A DNA stretch of 35,405 nt. Origin: Acidobacteriota bacterium. GTDB taxonomy: Bacteria; Acidobacteriota; Terriglobia; Terriglobales; Acidobacteriaceae. Shown piece by piece: positions 7,275 to 14,868 of the stretch; position 1 is the stretch's first letter, and each line of letters begins with the position of its first letter. Both the position numbers and the translations under genes were made by a program. The stretch spans positions 1-35,405 of the forward strand of contig JAKBHH010000032.1 in assembly GCA_021836865.1 (NCBI GenBank), in the 5' to 3' direction. The notes below the pieces were generated by a model. The model was not told the origin of the DNA, ran no database searches, and saw nothing but the letters and a program-made list of their open reading frames with translations.

Positions 7275-8684
7275 ATGGCATTTGCAATTTCGGCGGCTTC
7301 GGCTCCCAATCCATGGCTCCAGATTCTCGCAGCACTCGAGAAGAAGGTCATTCGCCAGTCATTTGATACCTGGCTCAAACCCACCCGATTCAGCCATGCA
7401 TTGGGCCGCACTCTCTATGTGCGCGTGCCCTCGCCTGAGTTTCAGCACATTGGCGACAAGTACGCAGATTTGATTCAGGAAGCAATTGATCTGCACTCGC
7501 TTGAGTTTGACGACGTGTGCTTTGTGACCGTCGAGAGCGATCCTTCAGTTCCCCCGCAGCGCAAGGATGGCGGCTTTGGCCCCGTGCCTGCGCATGCGCC
7601 ATCCGCGCCCGAGCCGGTCGGAAGCCAGCGCCCTCCCCGGCAGGGGCAGTTTGACTGGTCCACCGCAGCCCAGCTCAATCCGCGGTACACGTTCGATGCC
7701 TTCGTGATCGGCAACGGCAACCAGTTTGCCCGCGCAGCCGCCCTTGCCGTGGCGGAACGGCCTTCGCGCGCTTACAACCCGCTTTTTCTCTACGGTGGTG
7801 TGGGCATGGGCAAGACGCACCTGATGCATGCGATCGGCCATGAGGTGAAGCGGCGTCAGCCCGTGTCGAGCATCTGCTATGTATCGGCGGAAAAGTTTAC
7901 CAACGAGATGATCACCTCATTGCGCAACGACCGCATGACCAGCTTTCGCGATCGCTTCCGCTCCGTCGACGTGCTGCTGATCGACGACATCCAGTTCATC
8001 GCCCAGAAGGAGCGCACACAGGAGGAGTTCTTCCATACCTTCAACGCGTTGCACGAGAGCATGAGGCAGATTGTCATTGCGTCGGACCGGCCGCCGAAGG
8101 AACTGGCTGAGATTGAGGACCGTCTGCGCTCGCGCTTCGAGTGGGGGCTCATTGCTGACATCCAGCCGCCGGATCTTGAAACCAAAGTCGCCATTCTGCA
8201 GAAGAAGGCAGAGAGCGAGCAGGTCACGCTGCCCACGGATGTGGCGCTGTTTATCGCTTCGAATGTGCGGACCAACGTGCGTGAGCTCGAGGGCGCCCTG
8301 GTGCGGCTGATTGCCTGGTGCGGGCTCAACCGTATGGAGATTACGCTGGCGTCAACCCAGCAGTGCCTGAAGCAGTTCATTGACATGCAGGTGCGCAAGG
8401 TGACGATTGAAGCAATTCAACGCGCCGTGGCTGAGCAGTTCGGCATGAAAGTCAGCGACCTGAAGCAGAAGAACAACTCGCGGAACGTCGTGGTGCCGCG
8501 CCAGATTGCCATGTATCTGGCCAAGCAGTTGACTGAGGCCAGCCTGCCGGAGATCGGCCGCCAGTTCGGCAACAAGCATCACACCACGGTGATGCACTCG
8601 ATCAGCAAGATCGACGAGCATCGCCGCACAGACAAGGACCTGCACCGCACGCTCAACAAACTCCAGGACCAGCTCAACGGTTAG
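7275..8684 (+). CDS. dnaA: Chromosomal replication initiator protein DnaA
   Basis: The 469-residue protein has all four DnaA domains: N-terminal domain I (WLQILAALEKKVIRQSFDTWL), a Pro-rich linker (about 90-125), the AAA+ core (NPRYTFDAFVIGNGN; Walker A GGVGMGKTH at 174-182; Walker B LLIDDIQF at 234-241), and the C-terminal DNA-binding domain with SLPEIGRQFG at 423-432. AAGGAT lies seven bases before the ATG. Aligned by eye with E. coli DnaA (offset +2), the DNA-contact residues R399 and D433 correspond here to Asn401 and His435, while His434 and Thr435 are kept (H436, T437). The next gene converges, so dnaN does not follow directly as it commonly does. Confidence 0.97.
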   Translation: MAFAISAASAPNPWLQILAALEKKVIRQSFDTWLKPTRFSHALGRTLYVRVPSPEFQHIGDKYADLIQEAIDLHSLEFDDVCFVTVESDPSVPPQRKDGGFGPVPAHAPSAPEPVGSQRPPRQGQFDWSTAAQLNPRYTFDAFVIGNGNQFARAAALAVAERPSRAYNPLFLYGGVGMGKTHLMHAIGHEVKRRQPVSSICYVSAEKFTNEMITSLRNDRMTSFRDRFRSVDVLLIDDIQFIAQKERTQEEFFHTFNALHESMRQIVIASDRPPKELAEIEDRLRSRFEWGLIADIQPPDLETKVAILQKKAESEQVTLPTDVALFIASNVRTNVRELEGALVRLIAWCGLNRMEITLASTQQCLKQFIDMQVRKVTIEAIQRAVAEQFGMKVSDLKQKNNSRNVVVPRQIAMYLAKQLTEASLPEIGRQFGNKHHTTVMHSISKIDEHRRTDKDLHRTLNKLQDQLNG

Positions 8685-8714
8685 GGCTGCAATCCGGGCG
8701 GGCTCAATGCGACT

Positions 8715-9647
8715 TCATGCGCGGCCCGCAGCATCAGCCACCTGGCGGATATGGGCAGGGCGTGTGCGGCAACAGCCGCCTACAATCTGCGCGCCCGCGG
8801 CATACCAGGCTCCGGCCATCTCTCCAAAGCCCGTTGGATCGCTTGTGCCGATCCAGCATCGTGCCTGGGCATCCCATCCCTCTCCGGAGTTGGGATAGAC
8901 GGCAATGGGCTTTGCAGAGGCCGCTTGCAACTCCTGAATCAGCATCGGAATCAGAGACGGCGCAACGCAGTTGACTCCGACCGCAACCGTCTGCGGGAGG
9001 CCTGCGGCATAGGCAGCGCACGCGCGAAGCAACTCACCATGGGCTACGTGCTGCGCATCGCGGCAGGTGAAGTTAAACCAGGCGGCAAGGTGTGGATAGC
9101 CTGCCAGCGCCTCGCCGATGGCCTGCGCTTCCGCCAGCGAAGGCAGCGTTTCAAACAGCAGAAGGTCCGGCGCCTGCCGACCGCTTGCACCCGCCAGCAC
9201 TTCAATCCTCTGGCGATGGAACTCGACCAGCTCGGCATGGGTGCAACTGTAATTGCCGTGATACTCCGCGCCATTGTGCAAGGCCGCGCCATAGGGGCCC
9301 AGCGATGCGGCAATCACGATGCGACGTCGCGGATACTCCGCCGCGGCCTCACGCACCAGCTCGACGGCGCGCAACAGTGCTGCATCGGCCTGCTCCGGCT
9401 TGAGGCCAAACTCCGCGTAGCCCATGCGCGAGACCTGGTAACTTGTGGTCTCAATGCAATCCGCTCCTGCTTCGATATACGCGCGATGGACAGCGACAAT
9501 CTTCTCCGGTGCTTCTTCCAGCACATGCGCGGACCAGAGCGGCCCGTCTATGCTGGCCCCCAGGTACTCTAGCTCGGTGGCGATTCCGCCATCGAGTACA
9601 CGTACACCGTGCAGGATCGATGCGATTTGCCTTCTTTTTTCATTCAT
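8715..9647 (-). CDS. mmuM: Homocysteine S-methyltransferase
   Basis: The 310-residue protein matches the Zn-dependent homocysteine methyltransferase fold of MmuM type, which makes methionine from homocysteine with S-methylmethionine or S-adenosylmethionine as donor. The N-terminal LDGGIATELE is diagnostic, and the three zinc-ligand cysteines are present: C227 in GVNC, and C292-C293 in GGCC. The length is normal for the stand-alone enzyme; no cobalamin or folate domain is attached. It starts 9 bases after the rel stop, so the two are probably one transcript. It converges on dnaA with a 30-base gap. The methyl donor cannot be determined from sequence. Confidence 0.92.
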   Translation of the reverse strand: MNEKRRQIASILHGVRVLDGGIATELEYLGASIDGPLWSAHVLEEAPEKIVAVHRAYIEAGADCIETTSYQVSRMGYAEFGLKPEQADAALLRAVELVREAAAEYPRRRIVIAASLGPYGAALHNGAEYHGNYSCTHAELVEFHRQRIEVLAGASGRQAPDLLLFETLPSLAEAQAIGEALAGYPHLAAWFNFTCRDAQHVAHGELLRACAAYAAGLPQTVAVGVNCVAPSLIPMLIQELQAASAKPIAVYPNSGEGWDAQARCWIGTSDPTGFGEMAGAWYAAGAQIVGGCCRTRPAHIRQVADAAGRA

Positions 9648-9656
9648 TGCGCGCTC

Positions 9657-11963
9657 TTATAGCTTTTGCGTGCGCTGCACGGTGCGAACACCGCTGACCC
9701 GGCGCAGGCCCAGGACCATGCGGTTCAGGTGGTGCAGGTCTTCCGCTTCCACAATGAACTCGATGATGGCTTCGCCACTCTCGTCGCGGCGAATGTCCAC
9801 GCCGCGAATGTTCGTATCGTCGTCGGAGATGACGGCGGTCAGCTCTTTCAACATGCCGCTGCGATCGTCGCAGAAGACCGTGATCTTGACCGGATAGCGC
9901 TGTGTGCGGCCGGGCGTCCGGTCGCCAACGCGAGACCATTCCACATTGATGCGGCGGTCGCTCTCGTAGAGCAGGTTCTGCACGTTGGGGCAGCTGCGCG
10001 CGTGGACGGCCACGCCTTTGCCGCGCGTGACATAGCCGACGATCTCTTCGCCGCGGATGGGGTTGCAGCAGCGCGCGCGATAGACGAGTAAATCGTTCTG
10101 TCCCTCGACCTGCAGGGAATCCGAACCGGTGAGATGCAGTTTACGCACCGCGTCGGACATCGGTGCTTCGCTGCTGCCGGGTTTCAGTTCGGCGCCGGTG
10201 TCGGTACCAGGGATCTCGGTGCAGCCGGGCGACAGTTTGTTCAGAACCTGGTGCGCGGAGTGTTTGCCCAGCCCCAGAGCCGCCAGCAGATCGGCAGCCG
10301 TGGCCACCCCGTATTCATTGGCGATGCGCCCCAGGTCCCGATCGTCAATCTGCGTCATGGGCACTTTGAATTTGCGTGCTTCGCGCTCCAGGAGCTTGCG
10401 GCCAATCTCCACGGCGCGACGGCGCTGGTCTTCATTGAGCCAGTGCTTGATCTTGTTGCGGGCGCGAGGACTCTTGACGAAAGTGAGCCAGTCTCGACTG
10501 GGCTTGTGGTCCTTCTGCGTCACAATTTCGACAATGTCGCCATTGCGGAGCTTCGACCGCAGCGGAACCATGCGACCGTTGATCTTGGCTCCGACGCAGG
10601 TATGACCGACTTCTGTGTGAACGGTATACGCAAAATCGACAGGCGTGCCGTCGGCTGGGACAACGACCACCTTCCCCTTGGGCGTGAACGTGTAGACCTC
10701 GTCGGGATAGAGGTCCATCTTCAGGCTGCTGAGGAATTCATTGGGGTCGGTCATCTCCTTTTGCCACTCAACGAGCTGGCGAATCCAGTTGAGCCGCTCC
10801 TCATCGCGCGCAGTGATGGTGCTTTCCCCGGCCTTGTATTTCCAATGCGCGGCGATGCCTTCTTCGGCGATGCGGTGCATCTCTTCGGTGCGGATCTGCA
10901 CCTCAAACTGGTGGCCGCCTTCACCAATGACCGTGGTGTGGAGCGATTGATAGCGATTGGCGCGGGGAATCGCGATAAAGTCCTTGATACGGCCGGGCAC
11001 GGGCCGCCACAGCGTGTGGATCAGGCCAAAGACCGCATAGCAGGAGGCAACGTCCTGGGTAATGACGCGGACGGCCAGCAGATCGTAGACCTGATCGAAG
11101 CTGGACTTGGTGCGCTGCAGTTTCTGGAAGATGGAGTAGAGCCGCTTGATGCGCCACTCGACGCGCGCCTCAACATTGTTTTCGCGTAATTGCTCCACCA
11201 GCGTGTCTTCCACGCCATGCAGGAATTGCTCGCCCTCGATGCGGCGCGCTTCCACGGCCGCGGCCACCTGCTCGTAGCTGACGGGGTCAGTGTAGCGGAA
11301 GGCGAGATCTTCAAGCTCGCCGCGGACCTTGCCCATGCCGAGCCGGTGCGCCAGCGGGGCATAAATATCCAGCGTCTCGCGGGCAATGGCTTCCTGGCGA
11401 TCGGGCTTCAGGTGCTCCAGGGTACGCATGTTGTGCAGCCGGTCGGCCAGCTTGATCAGCACCACACGCACATCGCTGACCATGGCCAGCAGCATCTTGC
11501 GGACGTTTTCCGCCTGGCGGTCTTCGCGGTTGGCAAACTGGATCTTGTCGATCTTGGTGACGCCTTCGACAATGTGCGCAACCTGGTCGCCAAAGGCGGC
11601 TTGAATCTCTTCCCTGGTGGCGGGGGTATCCTCGACTGCATCGTGCAGCAGGCCGGCTGCGATGGCGGTTGCGTCCATCTTCAGTTCGGCAAGCACTTCG
11701 GCCACTTCAAGAGGGTGGATGATGTAGGGCTCGCCGGAAGCGCGCATCTGGCCCTGGTGGTGCTGCACACAGAAGTCCCATGCCCTGCGAATCAGGCTGA
11801 CGTCCTCTGTCGGACGGTTGGCCTTGACCTGCCGCAGCAGCGCTTCAAACCGGCCTTCGATGCCCGGCTCGTCCAGCTGGGGCGCGGCGAGCGTACCGCG
11901 GTCCACAGGAGCGGGAACTGCGGTCGATGAAGCTTTGGGAATGGCCTGCCGGACGGTCGCCAT
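9657..11963 (-). CDS. rel: Bifunctional (p)ppGpp synthetase/hydrolase, RelA/SpoT family
   Basis: The 768-residue Rel enzyme makes and degrades the alarmone (p)ppGpp. Domains in order: an HD hydrolase (about 65-215; HPLEVAEVL and LLHDAVEDT), the synthetase (about 255-385; RIKDFIAIPRANRYQSLHT and FEVQIRTEEMH), a TGS domain (about 430-490; VYTFTPKGKVVVVP), a helical region, a Cys-containing RIS/zinc-finger segment (ARCCNPIRGEEIVGYVTRG) and a C-terminal ACT domain. The intact HD residues suggest both activities are retained. The N-terminal 30 residues are a Pro/Ala-rich extension. No ribosome site precedes the ATG at 11963; instead a perfect TATAAT lies six bases upstream, so the start may be leaderless or set too far upstream. 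mmuM follows by 9 bases. Confidence 0.96.
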   Translation of the reverse strand: MATVRQAIPKASSTAVPAPVDRGTLAAPQLDEPGIEGRFEALLRQVKANRPTEDVSLIRRAWDFCVQHHQGQMRASGEPYIIHPLEVAEVLAELKMDATAIAAGLLHDAVEDTPATREEIQAAFGDQVAHIVEGVTKIDKIQFANREDRQAENVRKMLLAMVSDVRVVLIKLADRLHNMRTLEHLKPDRQEAIARETLDIYAPLAHRLGMGKVRGELEDLAFRYTDPVSYEQVAAAVEARRIEGEQFLHGVEDTLVEQLRENNVEARVEWRIKRLYSIFQKLQRTKSSFDQVYDLLAVRVITQDVASCYAVFGLIHTLWRPVPGRIKDFIAIPRANRYQSLHTTVIGEGGHQFEVQIRTEEMHRIAEEGIAAHWKYKAGESTITARDEERLNWIRQLVEWQKEMTDPNEFLSSLKMDLYPDEVYTFTPKGKVVVVPADGTPVDFAYTVHTEVGHTCVGAKINGRMVPLRSKLRNGDIVEIVTQKDHKPSRDWLTFVKSPRARNKIKHWLNEDQRRRAVEIGRKLLEREARKFKVPMTQIDDRDLGRIANEYGVATAADLLAALGLGKHSAHQVLNKLSPGCTEIPGTDTGAELKPGSSEAPMSDAVRKLHLTGSDSLQVEGQNDLLVYRARCCNPIRGEEIVGYVTRGKGVAVHARSCPNVQNLLYESDRRINVEWSRVGDRTPGRTQRYPVKITVFCDDRSGMLKELTAVISDDDTNIRGVDIRRDESGEAIIEFIVEAEDLHHLNRMVLGLRRVSGVRTVQRTQKL

Positions 11964-11968
11964 GCTTC

Positions 11969-11974
11969 ATTATA
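11969..11974 (-). promoter_or_regulatory. TATAAT -10 box just upstream of rel
   Basis: On the minus strand a perfect TATAAT ends five bases before the rel ATG, placing a predicted +1 at or next to the A of the start codon. The best -35 is TTGATG with a long 20-base spacer, so promoter strength is unclear. Confidence 0.35.
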
Positions 11975-12216
11975 GGCCTGACCCGCCGAGGGCGCATCAA
12001 CGGCCGCCTCTCCGGCCTGAACCTCCGCCCATAGGAATGAACTGCAATGCCCCTGTCGGCCCGCGCGGATGCTGTTACCCATGAGGATCTTAAGCTGCCG
12101 CCAGGAGTCTTGTCGGTGGCGCGTGACCTATCAGGATGTGCCCGCAGTCACAGCGACTCCATCCTGTCGTGGGAGTAGAGTCCCTTGCGGAGTGGAGGTC
12201 GAGAACGGAGCTATTT

Positions 12217-12645
12217 ATGCTGAAATATCTTTCAATCCTGGCTGTTGCTGTGGCGATTGCCAGTGGAATGACCTGCGCCGCACAGACCAATTCCAAAGTC
12301 GTGATTCCTGTGAAGAAGATTTCCCCGGTTGACGGCAAGCAGATGTACAAGAATTACTGTGCGCCGTGCCATGGCATCGACGGAAAAGGCAACGGCCCGG
12401 TCGCCGGCGCCCTCAAGTCGTCGCCCACTGACCTTACCTTGCTGAGCAGGAACAACAAGGGGCAGTTCCCTGACACGCACCTAGTCAGTGTGATGGAGTT
12501 TGGCTCCAATCTTCCGGCGCACGGCTCAGCCCAAATGCCGGTCTGGGGTCCGATTCTTGGTAAGATGAACCAGATGAACGCAATGGACAAGCAGCTCAGG
12601 ATCAGCAATCTGAGCAGCTATATCAAGAGCCTCCAGGTGAAGTAA
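12217..12645 (+). CDS. Exported single-haem c-type cytochrome
   Basis: The 142-residue protein begins with a signal peptide (about 1-22, MLKYLSILAVAVAIASG then a likely cleavage near CAAQ). The mature part has one haem-binding CAPCH motif (C48, C51, H52) and a Met107 in MPVWG as the likely distal ligand, with the GKGNGPVA segment between them, as in class I cytochrome c domains of cytochrome_CBB3/Cytochrom_C type. It should act in the periplasm in electron transfer. I chose the ATG at 12217 because AACGGAG lies six bases upstream and the signal peptide begins there. It is divergent from rel and followed by the RlmI-like gene after 55 bases. The partner is unknown. Confidence 0.9.
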   Translation: MLKYLSILAVAVAIASGMTCAAQTNSKVVIPVKKISPVDGKQMYKNYCAPCHGIDGKGNGPVAGALKSSPTDLTLLSRNNKGQFPDTHLVSVMEFGSNLPAHGSAQMPVWGPILGKMNQMNAMDKQLRISNLSSYIKSLQVK

Positions 12646-12700
12646 GGTTGAGCGAGCGGTCCGCTGCTAACCTTGGGGCCATAGTACCTGGAGGAAGCAG

Positions 12701-14089
12701 ATGACCAAGCCGCCCCAATCCAAACTGGAAACAAAGTCGAAGGCGTCAAAAGCCCCTAGGGCTGCGGCGCCTGCGCACCAAAGCCGGAAGACGCCTTCGG
12801 TCAACCGGACGCAAAGCGGCAAAGACGCTCCGCCTGAGTTGCCGCGGGCCGGGAATGCAGAGACCTTGCAAATGGGCGCGCGGGTCAACCGGCGCGCCGC
12901 AGATCGCCTGCGCGCAGGGCACCTTTGGGTGTATGCGACTGACATTGAGCAGTTGGACGCTCCGGGCGATGCGCCTCCCGCGCTGTTGCCGGTGGCGGAC
13001 GGCCGCGGCATCCTGCTGGGGACCGCGCTTTACAGTCCAACGTCCATGATCGCTCTGCGGATGGTAGCGCGCGAGGTGGTCGACGACGCAGGCTGGCTGG
13101 TTCTGCTTGAGACCCGGCTGCGCGCCGCAATCAAGCGCCGCAAGCCGATGCTGGACGAGGCCAACAACGCATGCCGTCTCTGCTTCAGCGAGGCGGACGA
13201 ACTGCCGGGACTCGTCGTCGACAAATACGGTGCGTTGATTATCCTGCAACTGCTGGCCAGGGGGCTCGACTCCGCCGCAGTGCGCGAAGCCTGCACGCGC
13301 GTGCTGCGTGAAGAACTGGAGCCTGCTTCGATTCTGGAGCGACCGGACCCGCGCATGCGCGAGCTGGAAGGGCTCGCCGCGCCGCATCTTGCGCCTCTGT
13401 GGGCAGCTCATGCGGACTCGCCCGCAACCGGCACCGCATTTCGCCTGAATGGGCTGACCTTTCACTACGATGCCAACGCGGGCCAGAAGACCGGCGCCTT
13501 CCTTGACCAGCGCGCGAACTATGCCGCCACGCGCGACTGGGCCATGCGGTTGGGCGCGGTGGGCCGGGCCCTGGACGTCTGCTGCTATCAGGGTGGGTTT
13601 GCCCTGCACCTTGCGGAGGTCTGCCGCCGGGTGACTGGAGTGGACGCATCACGTGGATCGCTCGAAGTGGCCGAGCGCAACCTGGCGGCAAATCAGGCCG
13701 GTTTGAAGGCTGAGGTCGATTGGGTGGCGGGCGATGCTTTTGAGGTTCTGCGCGGATGGTCGGATGCGGGGGAACGCTTCGACACGATTGTGCTGGACCC
13801 GCCGGCCTTTGCCAAGACCCGGCGCGCGGTGGAAGGCGCACTGCGCGGGTACAAGGAGTTGAACCTGCGCGCGCTGCGCATGGTTGAGCCGGGCGGACTG
13901 CTGGTGACCTGCTCATGCAGCCACCACGTGGGGTGGGAGGACTTGCAGGGTGCGGTTGCTGCGGCTTCACTGGACGCGCACCGACGGGTGCGGCTGCTCG
14001 AGCGCCGCGGAGCAGCGTTGGACCACCCGGTGGTGCTGAATCTGCCCGAGACGGAGTACTTGAAGTGTCTTGTGCTGCAGGTTGAATAG
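12701..14089 (+). CDS. rlmI: RlmI-like class I rRNA (cytosine-5) methyltransferase
   Basis: The 462-residue protein fits the RlmI/RlmK family that methylates a 23S rRNA cytosine. After an unusual basic, Lys/Ala/Pro-rich extension of about 55 residues come a PUA domain (about 60-140; RRAADRLRAGHLWVYATDIE), the EEHEH-like middle domain (FSEADELPGLVVDKYG), and a Rossmann methyltransferase (LDVCCYQGGFALHLA; VDASRGSLEVAERNL; TIVLDPPAFAK). The CSCSHH motif supplies the probable catalytic cysteine of the m5C enzymes. A strong GGAGGAAG ribosome site precedes the ATG, supporting the long N-terminus. It converges on the ribbon-helix-helix gene. The exact target base is inferred from the family. Confidence 0.88.
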   Translation: MTKPPQSKLETKSKASKAPRAAAPAHQSRKTPSVNRTQSGKDAPPELPRAGNAETLQMGARVNRRAADRLRAGHLWVYATDIEQLDAPGDAPPALLPVADGRGILLGTALYSPTSMIALRMVAREVVDDAGWLVLLETRLRAAIKRRKPMLDEANNACRLCFSEADELPGLVVDKYGALIILQLLARGLDSAAVREACTRVLREELEPASILERPDPRMRELEGLAAPHLAPLWAAHADSPATGTAFRLNGLTFHYDANAGQKTGAFLDQRANYAATRDWAMRLGAVGRALDVCCYQGGFALHLAEVCRRVTGVDASRGSLEVAERNLAANQAGLKAEVDWVAGDAFEVLRGWSDAGERFDTIVLDPPAFAKTRRAVEGALRGYKELNLRALRMVEPGGLLVTCSCSHHVGWEDLQGAVAAASLDAHRRVRLLERRGAALDHPVVLNLPETEYLKCLVLQVE

Positions 14090-14142
14090 GACCGCCTCAC
14101 CCTGACTGAGTCGGCGCCACCTCCCCGTTGTGTGAACGCGTT

Positions 14143-14754
14143 CTAGGCATGGGCTGCGCGGTGCAGCACCCAGCGCGGAAAGATGCGATTTCGCCAGCAA
14201 GCGAAAGGGGCCTGAACCGGAGCAGCGACTTCTGGTTCTCCCGGCAGCGGAGCAGTGCGCATTTGCGCCAGGGTTTGCTTGACCTGGGCGCGCAGCTCCT
14301 CCACCTCAAAGATGCAGGAACGCAGATAGGCAGAGACCGTGAGGCCCGCCTCGGCGGCGCGGGCATGCAGCCGGGCGCTCTCTGCGGCGCCCAGGCGAAT
14401 GGTGACGCTGGCGGACTTCCGATCCTCTGCGAGCCCGGTGGATCGCACAGACGTGCTGCTGCATGCTGGCTCGCGCATGGGAGGAGGCTGGACTGCCGTA
14501 CTTCCGTCAGCCGGGGCTGAGTTCTGATAGGCCCCGCGGCTTCGGTCCGTCGGCGCGGAGTAGCTGCGATGGCGTGCATGGGTGCGAAGCGCCTGCTCAT
14601 AGCTGAGTGTGGCGATATCGTCGGCCAGTCCGTCATCGCGCCAGGCAGTTGAGGGCTTGGGCGCAGGCGACGAAAGTGCAGCCAGCAATGCGGAGAAGCT
14701 GGCCGCTGTGAGTGATTCGGAGTTGTCCGCTGTGGTCTGCATGGCACTGAGCAT
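14143..14754 (-). CDS. Hypothetical protein with ribbon-helix-helix/MobC-like segment
   Basis: The 203-residue product has a Ser/Pro/Ala-rich, probably disordered N-terminal half. At about residues 113-165 it has a pattern like ribbon-helix-helix or MobC-type proteins: a short basic strand (SASVTIRLG), a helix (AAESARLHARAAEAG), a turn (LTVS) and a second helix (AYLRSCIFEVEEL) running into QVKQTLAQMR. Such domains usually bind DNA as dimers. An ATG at 14742 is an alternative start; neither start has a clear ribosome site. It lies 114 bases downstream of the GAF-EAL gene on the same strand. No relaxase or other mobilisation gene is nearby, so a chromosomal regulator is as likely as a plasmid relic. 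Confidence 0.6.
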   Translation of the reverse strand: MLSAMQTTADNSESLTAASFSALLAALSSPAPKPSTAWRDDGLADDIATLSYEQALRTHARHRSYSAPTDRSRGAYQNSAPADGSTAVQPPPMREPACSSTSVRSTGLAEDRKSASVTIRLGAAESARLHARAAEAGLTVSAYLRSCIFEVEELRAQVKQTLAQMRTAPLPGEPEVAAPVQAPFACWRNRIFPRWVLHRAAHA

Positions 14755-14868
14755 AAGTGACTGCGCAGGTTGCTTGAGAGAGTTTCAGCCTTGGTCATCA
14801 GGCAGTCTTCCCGCAGTGGAATGCAGAAGGGTAGATTCCCTAAAGAGGAATCGAGGGAAGCCGGGGCG

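Noticed and set aside
10134..11189. Long plus-strand frame opposite rel (351 codons)
   Set aside because: It is antisense to conserved Rel domains, with no ribosome site and no known motif.
14143..14754. Plasmid mobilisation locus (MobC)
   Set aside because: No relaxase, origin of transfer or other mobile-element gene lies nearby; only a domain resemblance remains.
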